A DNA stretch of 36,987 nucleotides from an uncultured Gemmiger sp. (GTDB lineage Bacteria; Bacillota; Clostridia; Oscillospirales; Ruminococcaceae). The translations under genes and the position numbers were made by a program. The stretch lies in NCBI GenBank assembly GCA_944388125.1, contig CALXHO010000019.1, positions 1 through 36,987 on the forward strand, read 5' to 3'. The notes under the pieces were generated by a model, which did not search any database, was not told where the DNA came from, and saw only the letters and a program-made list of their open reading frames with translations. Positions 1-7,305 of this stretch are shown piece by piece. Numbering within the stretch: position 1 is the stretch's first letter; each line of letters opens with the position of its first letter.

Positions 1-1144
1 TCTTGGTGCAGACGCCGCCCAGGGTCTCAATGCCCAGGCTCAGCGGGGTGACATCCAGCAGCAGCAGGCCCTTGACATCGCCCTGCAGAACGCCGCCCTG
101 GATGGCAGCGCCCACAGCAACGCACTCATCGGGGTTGATGCCCTTGAACGGCTCGCAGTTGAGCTCCTTCTTGACGGCATCGTAGACAGCGGGGATACGG
201 GTGGAACCGCCGACCATCAGGACCTTCTTCAGGTCGGAAGCCTTCAGACCTGCATCGGCCAGAGCCTTGCGGACAGGGGTCATGGTGCGGTCGACCAGAT
301 CAGAGGTCAGCTCGTTGAACTTTGCGCGGGTCAGGGTCATATCCAGATGCTTGGGGCCGTTGGCGTCCGCGGTGATGAAGGGCAGGTTGATGTTGGTGGA
401 GGTAGCGCTGGACAGCTCGATCTTTGCCTTCTCGGCAGCTTCCTTCAGGCGCTGGGCAGCCATCTTGTCCTTGCGCAGGTCGATGTTGTTCTCACGCATG
501 AAGTCCTCGGCCATCCAGTCGATGATGCGCTGGTCGAAGTCATCGCCGCCCAGGTGGGTATCGCCGTTGGTGGCCAGAACTTCGGTGACGCCGTCGCCCA
601 TCTCGATGATGGAGACATCGAAGGTGCCGCCGCCCAGGTCGTAGACCATGATCTTCTGGTCGGCTTCCTTATCGATGCCGTAAGCCAGGGATGCAGCAGT
701 GGGCTCGTTGATGATACGCTTGACGTTCAGGCCTGCGATGGTGCCTGCGTTCTTGGTGGCCTGACGCTGGCTGTCGTTGAAGTAAGCGGGGACGGTGATG
801 ACCGCCTCGGTGACCTTCTCGCCCAGGTAAGCCTCGGCATCCGCCTTCAGCTTGGACAGGATCATCGCGCTGATCTCCTCAGGGGTGTAATCCTTGCCGC
901 CGGCGTGGACCTTCTCGGCAGTGCCCATCTTGCGCTTGATGGAAGAAATGGTGTTTTCGGGGTTGGTGATGGCCTGGCGCTTTGCCACCTGGCCCACCAG
1001 ACGCTCGCCGGTCTTGGTGAAGCCGACGACGGAAGGCGTGGTGCGGGCGCCCTCAGAGTTTGCGATAACGACAGGCTCGCCGCCTTCCATAACGGCGACG
1101 CAGCTGTTGGTAGTACCAAGGTCGATGCCAATGATCTTGCTCAT
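1..1144 (-). CDS. dnaK: Chaperone protein DnaK (Hsp70), N-terminal part, cut by window edge
   Basis: Cytoplasmic ATP-dependent chaperone that works with GrpE and DnaJ. About 381 codons are present, covering the ATPase domain. The start ATG (1142-1144) gives [17 protein letters not shown], the phosphate-1 loop of Hsp70. Further in are the [10 protein letters not shown] phosphate-2 motif and the VGGSTRIP adenosine motif, all intact, and the reading is clean to the left edge. A GAGGAG ribosome binding site lies just upstream of the start. It is the third gene of hrcA-grpE-dnaK and is separated from grpE by an 89-bp gap that holds a small hairpin. Expression should follow the CIRCE/HrcA promoter upstream of hrcA. 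The substrate-binding domain and any dnaJ lie outside the window. Identity is certain from motifs and context. Confidence 0.98.
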   Translation of the reverse strand, partial: MSKIIGIDLGTTNSCVAVMEGGEPVVIANSEGARTTPSVVGFTKTGERLVGQVAKRQAITNPENTISSIKRKMGTAEKVHAGGKDYTPEEISAMILSKLKADAEAYLGEKVTEAVITVPAYFNDSQRQATKNAGTIAGLNVKRIINEPTAASLAYGIDKEADQKIMVYDLGGGTFDVSIIEMGDGVTEVLATNGDTHLGGDDFDQRIIDWMAEDFMRENNIDLRKDKMAAQRLKEAAEKAKIELSSATSTNINLPFITADANGPKHLDMTLTRAKFNELTSDLVDRTMTPVRKALADAGLKASDLKKVLMVGGSTRIPAVYDAVKKELNCEPFKGINPDECVAVGAAIQGGVLQGDVKGLLLLDVTPLSLGIETLGGVCTK

Positions 1145-1207
1145 GATAATGATCTCCTCTCGAATGATTGCATATTCAAAATGTTGGTGATTGTCGATTT
1201 ATATGAC

Positions 1208-1225
1208 CGGTCCCTTGCGGGACCG
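1208..1225 (-). other. Intercistronic hairpin between grpE and dnaK
   Basis: A perfect 7-bp inverted repeat (CGGTCCC / GGGACCG, 4-nt loop) lies in the gap between the grpE stop and the dnaK start. No U-run follows it on the minus strand, so it does not look like a terminator. It could mark an mRNA processing or stabilising site that raises dnaK over grpE; that role is inference. Confidence 0.5.
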
Positions 1226-1233
1226 ATACGGCT

Positions 1234-1899
1234 TTATTCAGCCACGACCACGGTGGCGTGGCGGATGATGCGGTCGCCGATCTGGTAGCCCTTCTGGAAC
1301 ACCTTCACGACGCTGCCGCTCTCCTGGCCTTCCTCGGGCGGGACCTGCTGGACGGCGTTCATGAAGTTGGGATCAAAGGGCTTGCCCAGCGCTTCGATCT
1401 CCACCACATGCAGGGTATCCAGTGCCTTGGCCGCTTTGTCCAGGGTCATGGTCACGCCCTTCTTGTAGTTTTCATCGGTGCAGGGGGCGTTGGCGGCCAT
1501 GTCCAGCGTATCCAGGATGCCCAGGATCTGGGTCACTGCATGGGAAACGCCGTCATTGAACTTCTGGTCGGCCTCACGCGCCGAGCGCTTGCGGTAGTTG
1601 TCATATTCGGCTGCGGTGCGCAGCAGCTGGTCACGCAGTTCGGCGGACTTTTTCTCGGCCGCTTCCAGCTTGGCCTTGGTGGCCTCCAGCTCTTTTGCCT
1701 TGCCACCGCCGAACCAGTCCTTCTTCTCCTTGCCGGAGTTCTTGGACTGGTCTGCCTTGTCGGTGGATTCTTCTTTTCCGGAGGTCCCGGCGGCAGCTTG
1801 GGTTTCCTCCTTCGCTGCAGCGGGCGCTTGTTCCTCCGGTGCGGGCTTGGCGTCCGCTTCGGGCTGTTGGGCGCCCTTGGCCTTGGTTTCTTCGCTCAT
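1234..1899 (-). CDS. grpE: Nucleotide exchange factor GrpE
   Basis: Cytoplasmic dimeric co-chaperone that releases ADP from DnaK. The protein is 221 aa. Residues 1-75 are an acidic, Ala/Lys/Glu-rich disordered tail (MSEETKAKGAQQPEADAKPA). A long coiled coil follows (LEATKAKLEAAEKKSAELRD, then EYDNYRKRSAREADQKF), and then the C-terminal beta domain with the conserved ALGKPFDPNFMNAV segment. The start ATG at 1897-1899 is chosen because it overlaps the hrcA stop as ATGA and has a GGAGG site 8 nt upstream inside the hrcA end, a typical translational coupling arrangement. An in-frame extension to 2061 exists but lies inside hrcA and has no GrpE character. Confidence 0.97.
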   Translation of the reverse strand: MSEETKAKGAQQPEADAKPAPEEQAPAAAKEETQAAAGTSGKEESTDKADQSKNSGKEKKDWFGGGKAKELEATKAKLEAAEKKSAELRDQLLRTAAEYDNYRKRSAREADQKFNDGVSHAVTQILGILDTLDMAANAPCTDENYKKGVTMTLDKAAKALDTLHVVEIEALGKPFDPNFMNAVQQVPPEEGQESGSVVKVFQKGYQIGDRIIRHATVVVAE

Positions 1900-2921
1900 T
1901 CTTGGTCCTCCTGTCTTTTGCCGGACATGCTCTGTCCGAGCTTGCCGGTAAAGTAATCCAAAATGGGAATCAGTTTCTGGAACGGCATCCGGCTGGAACC
2001 GATGATCGCCATAGTCCCGGTCAGGCCTCCGCCTGCGAGATACCGCTTGCAGACAATGCACAGACCCGGCATTTCGGGGTCCAGGTCCTCGCCCAGCTTG
2101 GCGGTGACCCGCCCGCCTTCCGGCTGCAGCAGCTCGGTGGCCGCCTCATTGTCGGAGAAGACCTCCAGCAGGGTGCCGAGGTTTTCCCGGACGTCGGCGT
2201 TCTGTGCCAGGTACTGGGCGCCCTCCAGGTAAGCCTGGGGGCCGGTGCGGACCAGTGCTTCGGCCGCCGCCACAACGGGTGCCAGCCTCTGCCCTGCTGC
2301 CGCCCGGAGGCTCGCGCTGAGCATGGGGGTCAGGTCCTCGGGGGAGACAAAGGTCAGCCCCCGGTTGAGCAGCTGTGCCAGGGCCGCCGCATCGCTGCGG
2401 GAAAGTCCGGTGTCCACGCGGGCCACACGGGTGCGGACGCCGCCGGCGCTGGTCACTGCCAGGATCGCCGCCGAGTAGCGCCCCACCTGCACCACCTCAA
2501 AGTGGGCGATGCAGAGGTCGTCGGCCCGGGGGGTCGTTGCGGCGGCTGCGCAGCCGGTGTAGTCGGCCAGCGCTCTTGCCGCGGCGGGAGCCAGCTTCTC
2601 CGGTTCCACGTCCATGGTGGCGAACAGATCGTCGATGCGCTGCCGGTCGGTATCCTCCAGCTGCATGGCGTCGGGGCCTTCCAGCAGGTGATCCAGGTAA
2701 TACCGGTAACCCTTGGTGCTGGGCACCCGGCCCGCACTGGTGTGGGGCTGCTCCAGCAGTCCCAGCCGTGTCAGCGCCGCCATCTCGTTGCGCAGCGTCG
2801 CGCTGGACACCGCCATGTCGAAGTAGTGCGCCAGCAATCCGGAACCTACCGGCTCGCCGTCCAGAGCATACAGGGCAACGATGGCCTCCAGGATCCGCTG
2901 CTTGCGTGCATCCATTGCCAC
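1896..2921 (-). CDS. hrcA: Heat-inducible transcription repressor HrcA
   Basis: DNA-binding repressor of class I heat-shock genes that binds CIRCE; its activity is known to depend on GroEL. The protein is 341 aa, the family's usual length. The N-terminal winged helix (about residues 1-75) has the typical run SSATLRNEMAALTRLGLLEQ followed by PHTSAGRVPSTKGYRYYLD, the HrcA signature. The rest is the GAF-like and dimerisation region. The start is read as GTG (2919-2921), with AGGAGG about 9 nt upstream; an ATG six bases further in (MDARKQ) would have a spacer of about 15 nt and is less likely. It is the first gene of hrcA-grpE-dnaK and overlaps grpE by 4 bp. A perfect CIRCE and a near-consensus promoter sit just upstream, so it should repress itself. 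Confidence 0.97.
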   Translation of the reverse strand: MAMDARKQRILEAIVALYALDGEPVGSGLLAHYFDMAVSSATLRNEMAALTRLGLLEQPHTSAGRVPSTKGYRYYLDHLLEGPDAMQLEDTDRQRIDDLFATMDVEPEKLAPAAARALADYTGCAAAATTPRADDLCIAHFEVVQVGRYSAAILAVTSAGGVRTRVARVDTGLSRSDAAALAQLLNRGLTFVSPEDLTPMLSASLRAAAGQRLAPVVAAAEALVRTGPQAYLEGAQYLAQNADVRENLGTLLEVFSDNEAATELLQPEGGRVTAKLGEDLDPEMPGLCIVCKRYLAGGGLTGTMAIIGSSRMPFQKLIPILDYFTGKLGQSMSGKRQEDQE

Positions 2922-2957
2922 CTTTCCCCGCCTCCTGTTCTCACGTTTCTGTTTGTT

Positions 2958-2984
2958 TTAGCACTCTATGTTCCCGAGTGCTAA
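2958..2984 (-). promoter_or_regulatory. CIRCE operator (HrcA binding site)
   Basis: A perfect 9-bp inverted repeat, TTAGCACTC and GAGTGCTAA, separated by exactly 9 bp. This is the textbook CIRCE sequence without a mismatch. It lies 4 bp downstream of the -10 box and 36 bp upstream of the hrcA start, so bound HrcA would block initiation. Confidence 0.98.
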
Positions 2985-2988
2985 GTTT

Positions 2989-3016
2989 ATTATATTCCAA
3001 CCTTCGCCGGTGTCAA
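2989..3016 (-). promoter_or_regulatory. Sigma-A promoter of hrcA-grpE-dnaK
   Basis: On the minus strand TTGACA (3011-3016) and TATAAT (2989-2994) are both perfect consensus hexamers with a 16-bp spacer. The predicted start of transcription falls at the edge of or inside CIRCE. Confidence 0.92.
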
Positions 3017-3239
3017 GGGGTTTTGCAAAAATCTTTGAAAGTTTAACAGTTTCGTCACAAAGGCCGTCAAAAGCGGCTGCCTCCCCGCCCCCACCGGCCT
3101 GCAACCGCCCCGCAAACAGCAAAGCCGCCGGCCGGCTGCTGCCTTTCCGGGCCTTTGCGGGGCCTGGGGCAGCGGGCGGCCGGCGGTCGGTCTGACGCCG
3201 GGGAATACGGTGCTGCGGGGACAAAACGGAGGTTGGCTG
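3017..3239. other. Intergenic stretch between the hrcA promoter and spoVT
   Basis: About 220 bp, GC-rich, with no convincing open frame or RNA gene. It contains a weak GC-rich inverted repeat near 3122-3139 (AGCCG / CGGCT). No U-run makes a convincing spoVT terminator, so spoVT transcripts may end by an unrecognised signal. Confidence 0.4.
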
Positions 3240-3785
3240 TCATTCCTCCATCCAGCGTGCCAGAAAGGCTGCGGCAATGCGCATGGCCTCGGTCCGGGAG
3301 GCATCGGGCGGATCAGTCCTGGCACTGCCCAGCAGGCAGACGCCCCCCTCCATGTCACCGCTGACCACGATGGGCGCCGCGCATTCCAGCATGCGGCTCT
3401 CCACCCCGGTCACGGCATGGACCCGCCGGGCGGGATCCCGGGGAGCGGTGTAGACTCCCCGGGCGGACAGCAGCTTTTCCAGCTCGGGGGTGATGTGCTT
3501 GCCCAGCAGTTCCCCCCGGGTGCCGCCGGCCACCGCCACCACCGTGTCCCGGTCGCAGATCATGACCGGGGCGCTCAGCTGTTTGGCCAGCACCTCGGCG
3601 TAGACCCCGGCCAGCTCGTTGAGTTCGGCCATCTGGGAATATTTGCGGAAGATCACCTTGCCGTCCGCCTCGGTAAAGATTTCGAGTGCGTCCCCCTGAC
3701 GGATGCGCTGGGTACGGCGGATCTCTTTGGGGATCACCACACGGCCCAGTTCGTCAATGCGGCGCACAATGCCGGTTGCTCTCAT
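3240..3785 (-). CDS. spoVT: Stage V sporulation protein T (AbrB-type regulator)
   Basis: Transcription factor that in Bacillus and Clostridia tunes sigma-G-dependent forespore genes. The protein is 181 aa, matching the roughly 178 aa of B. subtilis SpoVT. Residues 1-50 are the AbrB/SpoVT swapped-hairpin DNA-binding domain (MRATGIVRRIDELGRVVIPK, then EIRRTQRIRQGDALEIF). The rest is a GAF-like domain. The start at 3785 is supported by GGGAGGG about 8 nt upstream and by the canonical first residues; longer in-frame starts have no homology. In many Clostridia it lies next to mfd, but here it is about 26 kb from mfd and divergent from a NUDIX gene. The upstream region shows a sigma-G-like promoter containing a palindrome. 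The gene implies that the organism or a recent ancestor sporulates. Confidence 0.95.
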   Translation of the reverse strand: MRATGIVRRIDELGRVVIPKEIRRTQRIRQGDALEIFTEADGKVIFRKYSQMAELNELAGVYAEVLAKQLSAPVMICDRDTVVAVAGGTRGELLGKHITPELEKLLSARGVYTAPRDPARRVHAVTGVESRMLECAAPIVVSGDMEGGVCLLGSARTDPPDASRTEAMRIAAAFLARWMEE

Positions 3786-3844
3786 TGCGGAACCCTCCCT
3801 CTGGTTCTCCCGGCCATGCAGCCGGGGCAATTTGGTTTCCTCTC

Positions 3845-3873
3845 TAGTGTGCCGTGGCACAGCCAAAATATAC
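3845..3873 (-). promoter_or_regulatory. Sigma-G-like promoter of spoVT with embedded palindrome
   Basis: On the minus strand GTATA (3869-3873) fits the sigma-G -35 consensus GHATR. CACACTA (3845-3851) fits the -10 consensus CATNHTA with one mismatch, and the spacer is 17 bp. A 6-bp inverted repeat TGTGCC-GT-GGCACA (3848-3861) covers the -10 edge and spacer and could be an operator. The start of transcription would be about 55-60 nt before the spoVT start. The assignment rests on consensus matching only. Confidence 0.5.
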
Positions 3874-3904
3874 CTGTCAGTTCCGTGCCGTCCGGATACA
3901 AGGC

Positions 3905-3933
3905 TTTTCAAACCGGTCCGCTCCCCTTATAAT
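3905..3933 (+). promoter_or_regulatory. Promoter of the NUDIX hydrolase gene
   Basis: A perfect TATAAT at 3928-3933 lies 30 bp before the start codon. A poor -35 (TTTTCA, 3905-3910) is 17 bp upstream of it. Confidence 0.65.
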
Positions 3934-3963
3934 AGGGTCAAGATCATTCACAGGAGGCCGCCC

Positions 3964-4443
3964 ATGGAGGAACTTTTACAGACAACGCTGTGCTATCTGG
4001 AGCAGAACGGCTGTTACCTGATGCTCCACCGCGTCAAAAAGAAAAACGACGTCAACAAGGACAAATGGATCGGTGTGGGCGGCAAGTTTGAGCCGGGAGA
4101 AGACGCCCTGGCCTGCGTCATGCGGGAGGTGCGGGAAGAGACCGGCTACGTCATGGACCAGCCCCGCTACCGGGACATCGTGGAGTTTTACTGTCCGCCC
4201 TGGCAGCCCGAGCGGATGCACCTGTACACCTGCGACCGCTTTTCCGGGGAACCCCATCCCTGCAACGAGGGGGATCTTGTCTGGGTGCCACGGGATCAGG
4301 TGCAGTCGCTGCCCATCTGGCAGGGGGACAAGATCTTTTTTGACCTGCTGGACCGGGAGGCACCCTTTTTCCATCTGGAGCTGTTCTACAACGGCGACAC
4401 CCTGGTCCGCGCCGTGCTGGACGGCCGGGAGCTGGCCATCTGA
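3964..4443 (+). CDS. NUDIX hydrolase, MutT/8-oxo-dGTP diphosphatase type
   Basis: Predicted cytoplasmic hydrolase of nucleoside diphosphate-X substrates, probably a nucleotide-pool sanitising 8-oxo-(d)GTP diphosphatase. The protein is 159 aa. The complete Nudix box is at residues 40-62: G-KFEPG-E-DALACVM-RE-VR-EE-T-G, with both metal-binding glutamates. It begins MEELLQTTLCYLEQNGCYLM and carries the DKWIGVGGKFE run common in Firmicutes MutT homologues. AGGAGG at 3951-3956 fixes the ATG at 3964; longer in-frame starts would overlap the spoVT promoter region. It stands alone, divergent from spoVT, and ends at a bidirectional terminator. The exact substrate cannot be read from the sequence. Confidence 0.9.
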   Translation: MEELLQTTLCYLEQNGCYLMLHRVKKKNDVNKDKWIGVGGKFEPGEDALACVMREVREETGYVMDQPRYRDIVEFYCPPWQPERMHLYTCDRFSGEPHPCNEGDLVWVPRDQVQSLPIWQGDKIFFDLLDREAPFFHLELFYNGDTLVRAVLDGRELAI

Positions 4444-4471
4444 TGTCCGGTGCCTTCCTTATATAAAAGAA

Positions 4472-4516
4472 AAACCGGGCGGCAGTCCTCTTTCGGATTG
4501 CCGTCCGGTTTGTTTT
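4472..4516. terminator. Bidirectional intrinsic terminator between NUDIX gene and membrane protein
   Basis: A 17-bp stem (4472-4488 with 4495-4511, two G-U pairs, 6-nt loop) has TTTGTTTT on the plus side and an A-rich run at 4464-4474 that reads as U-rich on the minus strand. It sits between two convergent genes and can serve both. Confidence 0.9.
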
Positions 4517-4535
4517 GATTGGAGTACTTTTTCTG

Positions 4536-5864
4536 TCAGCGGTGAAGAATGCGGCCCAGCCGGGCGGCTCCCGCCTTCAGGCTGCAGGAATACCAGAGGA
4601 AAGCAAATCCTGCGAACAGTTTCACGCCCAGTGCCCGCCAGGTGAACCAGCCGTGCTGGATGGAGTGGGTGCGCAGCAGCGCCAGCCACGCCGGGGCGGA
4701 CAGCGCCACAAGGGCAAGGGGCAGCGCCCGCAGGAGTGCCTCCCGGCTGCGCAGGCAGAGCACAAAGGCAGCGATGCCGGCCACCGTCAGCACCGCCAGC
4801 GGGATCAGCAGTTCCCGGGAGGACAGCGCATCAAACACGAAGCGGAAGATGTTGCCCCAGGTCAGTTCCATGCCGTGCCAGGTATCGGCGGAGGTGCGCA
4901 CCGAAGCCTGATGCAGGGCGTCCCCGATGATGTCCTGCCCGGTCACGGCGCTCGCCAGCACCCACTTGGACGCCCAGCAGAGGGCGTAGCCCGCCCCCCA
5001 GCAGACTGCCCCGCCGCAGACAACGCCGCAGCGGCGCAGGGGCTTGTCCTCCCCGACACGGCGGTCCAGCAGCCAGACGGTCACGGGCAAACCAAAGGTC
5101 AGGATGGGGGTGACCAGCAGATCGAGAAAGGCAGTGCAGACACCGGTGACCGCCAGCCCCACCGCCAGGGTGTCCGCCCTGCGGGGGCGCGCCAGCACCC
5201 AGATGCAGGCTGCGTAGGCCACCGCGAAGCAGGTGAAGAACTGCATCTGCCGGGGCACAAAGAAGCAGGACACCAGCAGCTGGCTCACCGCAAACCAGAG
5301 GACAGCCCGCCAGCCGCAGGCCCGCCAAAGCTGCCACAGCAGCAGGCAGGCCAGCGCCGCAAAGAGCAGATAGTTTGCCACCCGCACCTGTCCGTAGGTC
5401 AACACCAGGAGAAGGGGCCGCAGCCAGATCAGGTAGCCGTGCCAGTACCGGGCGTAGGAAAAGGGTTCCAGCCTTGTATCGGCACCGGTCCTGCCCTGGG
5501 AGCGGGCATCCAGGTAAGCGGCCAGATCGTCGGGCAGTGTCTCGAAGTTGTCCACATTGTAGGCGGTGGAGGTCATCATGGCCTGCAGCGGGATGGTCTC
5601 GTCGGCGCTGGCCGCCTCAAACAGCATGATGGTATCGGTGTAGTTGTCCATCTGGAACAGCTTGAAACCGAAATATTCCGGGTACAGTCCTTCTTCCTGC
5701 AGCAGCGGCACCGAGCGGGCAATGTTTTTCCGCACCGGTTCCCCCGGCAGGGCATAGGCCGCAAAGAGCAGGACAAAGAGAATCACCAGCGCCGCGGCGG
5801 CGGACAGAACCGCACGGCCTGCAAAGCGCAGGGCAGCAGGCGTTTGCGGATGGGAATTGGACAT
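4536..5864 (-). CDS. Polytopic membrane protein of unknown function
   Basis: The protein is 442 aa. I do not recognise the family with confidence. There is one membrane segment near residues 15-38 (ALVILFVLLFAAYALPGEPV), then a roughly 110-residue loop, likely outside the cell (Asp/Thr/Tyr-rich, ending SYARYWHGYLIWLRPLL), then about eight to ten hydrophobic segments. One membrane segment, a large outer loop and then many helices resembles GT-C-type glycosyltransferases or polymer-synthesis membrane proteins, but no diagnostic motif was found. The start at 5864 has AAGGAGG 8 nt upstream. It has its own promoter, is downstream of the SEDS gene on the same strand, and ends at the shared bidirectional terminator. 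Confidence 0.85.
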   Translation of the reverse strand: MSNSHPQTPAALRFAGRAVLSAAAALVILFVLLFAAYALPGEPVRKNIARSVPLLQEEGLYPEYFGFKLFQMDNYTDTIMLFEAASADETIPLQAMMTSTAYNVDNFETLPDDLAAYLDARSQGRTGADTRLEPFSYARYWHGYLIWLRPLLLVLTYGQVRVANYLLFAALACLLLWQLWRACGWRAVLWFAVSQLLVSCFFVPRQMQFFTCFAVAYAACIWVLARPRRADTLAVGLAVTGVCTAFLDLLVTPILTFGLPVTVWLLDRRVGEDKPLRRCGVVCGGAVCWGAGYALCWASKWVLASAVTGQDIIGDALHQASVRTSADTWHGMELTWGNIFRFVFDALSSRELLIPLAVLTVAGIAAFVLCLRSREALLRALPLALVALSAPAWLALLRTHSIQHGWFTWRALGVKLFAGFAFLWYSCSLKAGAARLGRILHR

Positions 5865-5925
5865 ATGGGGCCTCCTTTTGGGAGTCTGGCAGACTTGCGG
5901 CGGCCGTCCCCGGATGAAACGCCAA

Positions 5926-5956
5926 AAGAGGGCAGGCGGTCCGCCGCTGCCCTCTT
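5926..5956 (-). terminator. Hairpin with short U-run after the SEDS gene
   Basis: A 9-bp outer stem (AAGAGGGCA / TGCCCTCTT) with an inner GCGG/CCGC pairing is followed on the minus strand by TTTT. It lies just downstream of the promoter of the 5864 gene, so its outer arm overlaps the predicted start of transcription. It probably ends transcription from the SEDS gene, while new initiation for the next gene occurs inside it. Confidence 0.55.
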
Positions 5957-5985
5957 ATTATAGTGGAAAACCTAGGATGCTTCAA
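5957..5985 (-). promoter_or_regulatory. Promoter of the unknown membrane protein gene
   Basis: On the minus strand TTGAAG (5980-5985) and TATAAT (5957-5962) have a 17-bp spacer. The -35 starts a few bases after the stop codon of the SEDS gene. Confidence 0.8.
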
Positions 5986-5991
5986 CCGCGG

Positions 5992-7155
5992 CTAATCGGC
6001 CTGCCGGGACACCGACAGTACAATGCCCATCTCCCCCAAAAGCATCATCAGGCTGGTGCCGCCTGAGGAGAAAAAAGGCAGGCTGATGCCGGTGTTGGGG
6101 ATGGTGTTGGTGACGACCGCAATGTTCAGCACCGCCTGCAGAATGACCTGCACCACAAAGCCCACCACCAGCAGGGCGCCGAACCGGTCCCTGGCCCGCA
6201 CTGCGATGGACAGTCCCCGCAGCAAAAGCAGCAGGAACAGCAGAATGACCAGCGCTGCCCCCACAAAGCCCAGTTCCTCGCACAGGATGGAGAAGATAAA
6301 GTCGTTCTGGGGCTCAGGGACGTAGAGATATTTCTGGCGGCTGTTGCCCAGCCCCAGCCCGGCCAATCCGCCCGACGCAATGGCATAGAGGCTCTGGATG
6401 GTCTGGTGGCCCTCCCCCAGCGGGTCGGCAAAGGGATTCTGCCAGGATTCCAGGCGATCGGTGGCATAGGGGACCAGCTCCGGCAGCAATACCACCGCCG
6501 CCGCGATGGCCCCTGCCGCCGCGCCCCCGGCCAGCCCGAACCACTTGAGCCCGGTCCCGCCCACAAACATCAGCACCGCGCCGATGCCCAGGATCAGCAG
6601 CGTGCCCGACAGATGGGGCTCCAGCAGCATAAGCACCGTGACAACGCCCAGGATCAGGGCAAAGGGCAGCACCCCGGTGGAGAAGGTCTTCATCCGGTCA
6701 TGGTTGAGGGAGATGATGTGGGAGAACACCAGCACCACCGAAAACTTGGCGATCTCGCTGGGCTGCAGGGTGCCCAGTCCCGGCAGCACGATCCAGCGCT
6801 TGCAGCCGTTGTACTCCGGCATGAACAGCACAATGGTCAGAAGGACCAGCGAGATGCCCATCATGGGCCAGGCCAGCTTGTGCCAGATGTGATAGTCAAC
6901 GAAGGATGCCGCGTACATGGCAATGACCCCCAGCACGGCAAACAGCAGCTGGGGGCGGATGTAGGTATAGGCATCGCCCCGGCGGTAAAGGGCTACCGCA
7001 TACCCGGCCGAGAAGAGCATCATCAGCCCGAAGCAGAGCAGCAGCAGCAAAATCACGAGAAAGGGCAGGTCCAGTGCCGGAGCCAGGGCAATGCGCCGGC
7101 GTACCCGGGCCAGCGCCCCGGCTGTCCGGGGCCTGCCTTTGGAAAGCTGTGACAT
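5992..7155 (-). CDS. SEDS peptidoglycan glycosyltransferase (FtsW/RodA/SpoVE family)
   Basis: Membrane enzyme that polymerises lipid II into glycan strands, normally with a class B penicillin-binding protein. The protein is 387 aa with about ten membrane segments. Family signatures are clear: RWIVLPGLGTLQPSEIAK (residues 120-137), the extracellular loop with QSLYAIASGGLAGLGLGNS, and PEPQNDFIFSILCEELGF, where Asp285 occupies the catalytic SEDS position. It ends with SLPFFSSGGTSLMMLLGEMG. The motif set favours FtsW/SpoVE over RodA. The start at 7155 is chosen for GGGAGGAGG about 9 nt upstream; a GTG at 7179 would place the ribosome binding site inside the gene. No class B PBP or division gene is adjacent, so whether it acts in division or spore cortex synthesis is open. 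Confidence 0.93.
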   Translation of the reverse strand: MSQLSKGRPRTAGALARVRRRIALAPALDLPFLVILLLLLCFGLMMLFSAGYAVALYRRGDAYTYIRPQLLFAVLGVIAMYAASFVDYHIWHKLAWPMMGISLVLLTIVLFMPEYNGCKRWIVLPGLGTLQPSEIAKFSVVLVFSHIISLNHDRMKTFSTGVLPFALILGVVTVLMLLEPHLSGTLLILGIGAVLMFVGGTGLKWFGLAGGAAAGAIAAAVVLLPELVPYATDRLESWQNPFADPLGEGHQTIQSLYAIASGGLAGLGLGNSRQKYLYVPEPQNDFIFSILCEELGFVGAALVILLFLLLLLRGLSIAVRARDRFGALLVVGFVVQVILQAVLNIAVVTNTIPNTGISLPFFSSGGTSLMMLLGEMGIVLSVSRQAD

Positions 7156-7186
7156 CCTTGTTCCCTCCTCCCGGTTCACTCTGTCT

Positions 7187-7192
7187 ATTGTA
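7187..7192 (-). promoter_or_regulatory. Possible -10 box for the SEDS gene
   Basis: TACAAT on the minus strand, 32 bp before the start codon. No good -35 is visible at 16-18 bp. Because a strong terminator lies just upstream (7242-7285), the gene needs its own promoter, and this is the best candidate. Confidence 0.35.
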
Positions 7193-7236
7193 CGCGGAGG
7201 GCAGGCGGTTTAGTCGTCCCGGGCGGCAGAAGATGC

Positions 7237-7285
7237 AAAAAACGGCTGCCTGTCCATCCCCGGAAAGGGGCGGGCAGACAGCCGT
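7237..7285 (-). terminator. Strong intrinsic terminator of the desulfurase-thiI-cinA-fusion operon
   Basis: A long stem (outer arms 7242-7255 and 7272-7285, pairing ACGGCTG with CAGCCGT, and an inner CCCC/GGGG) is followed on the minus strand by TTTTTT. It lies 20 bp after the stop codon of the 1204-aa gene. Confidence 0.93.
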
Positions 7286-7305
7286 CCTGCAGAAAAAATC
7301 GGTGC

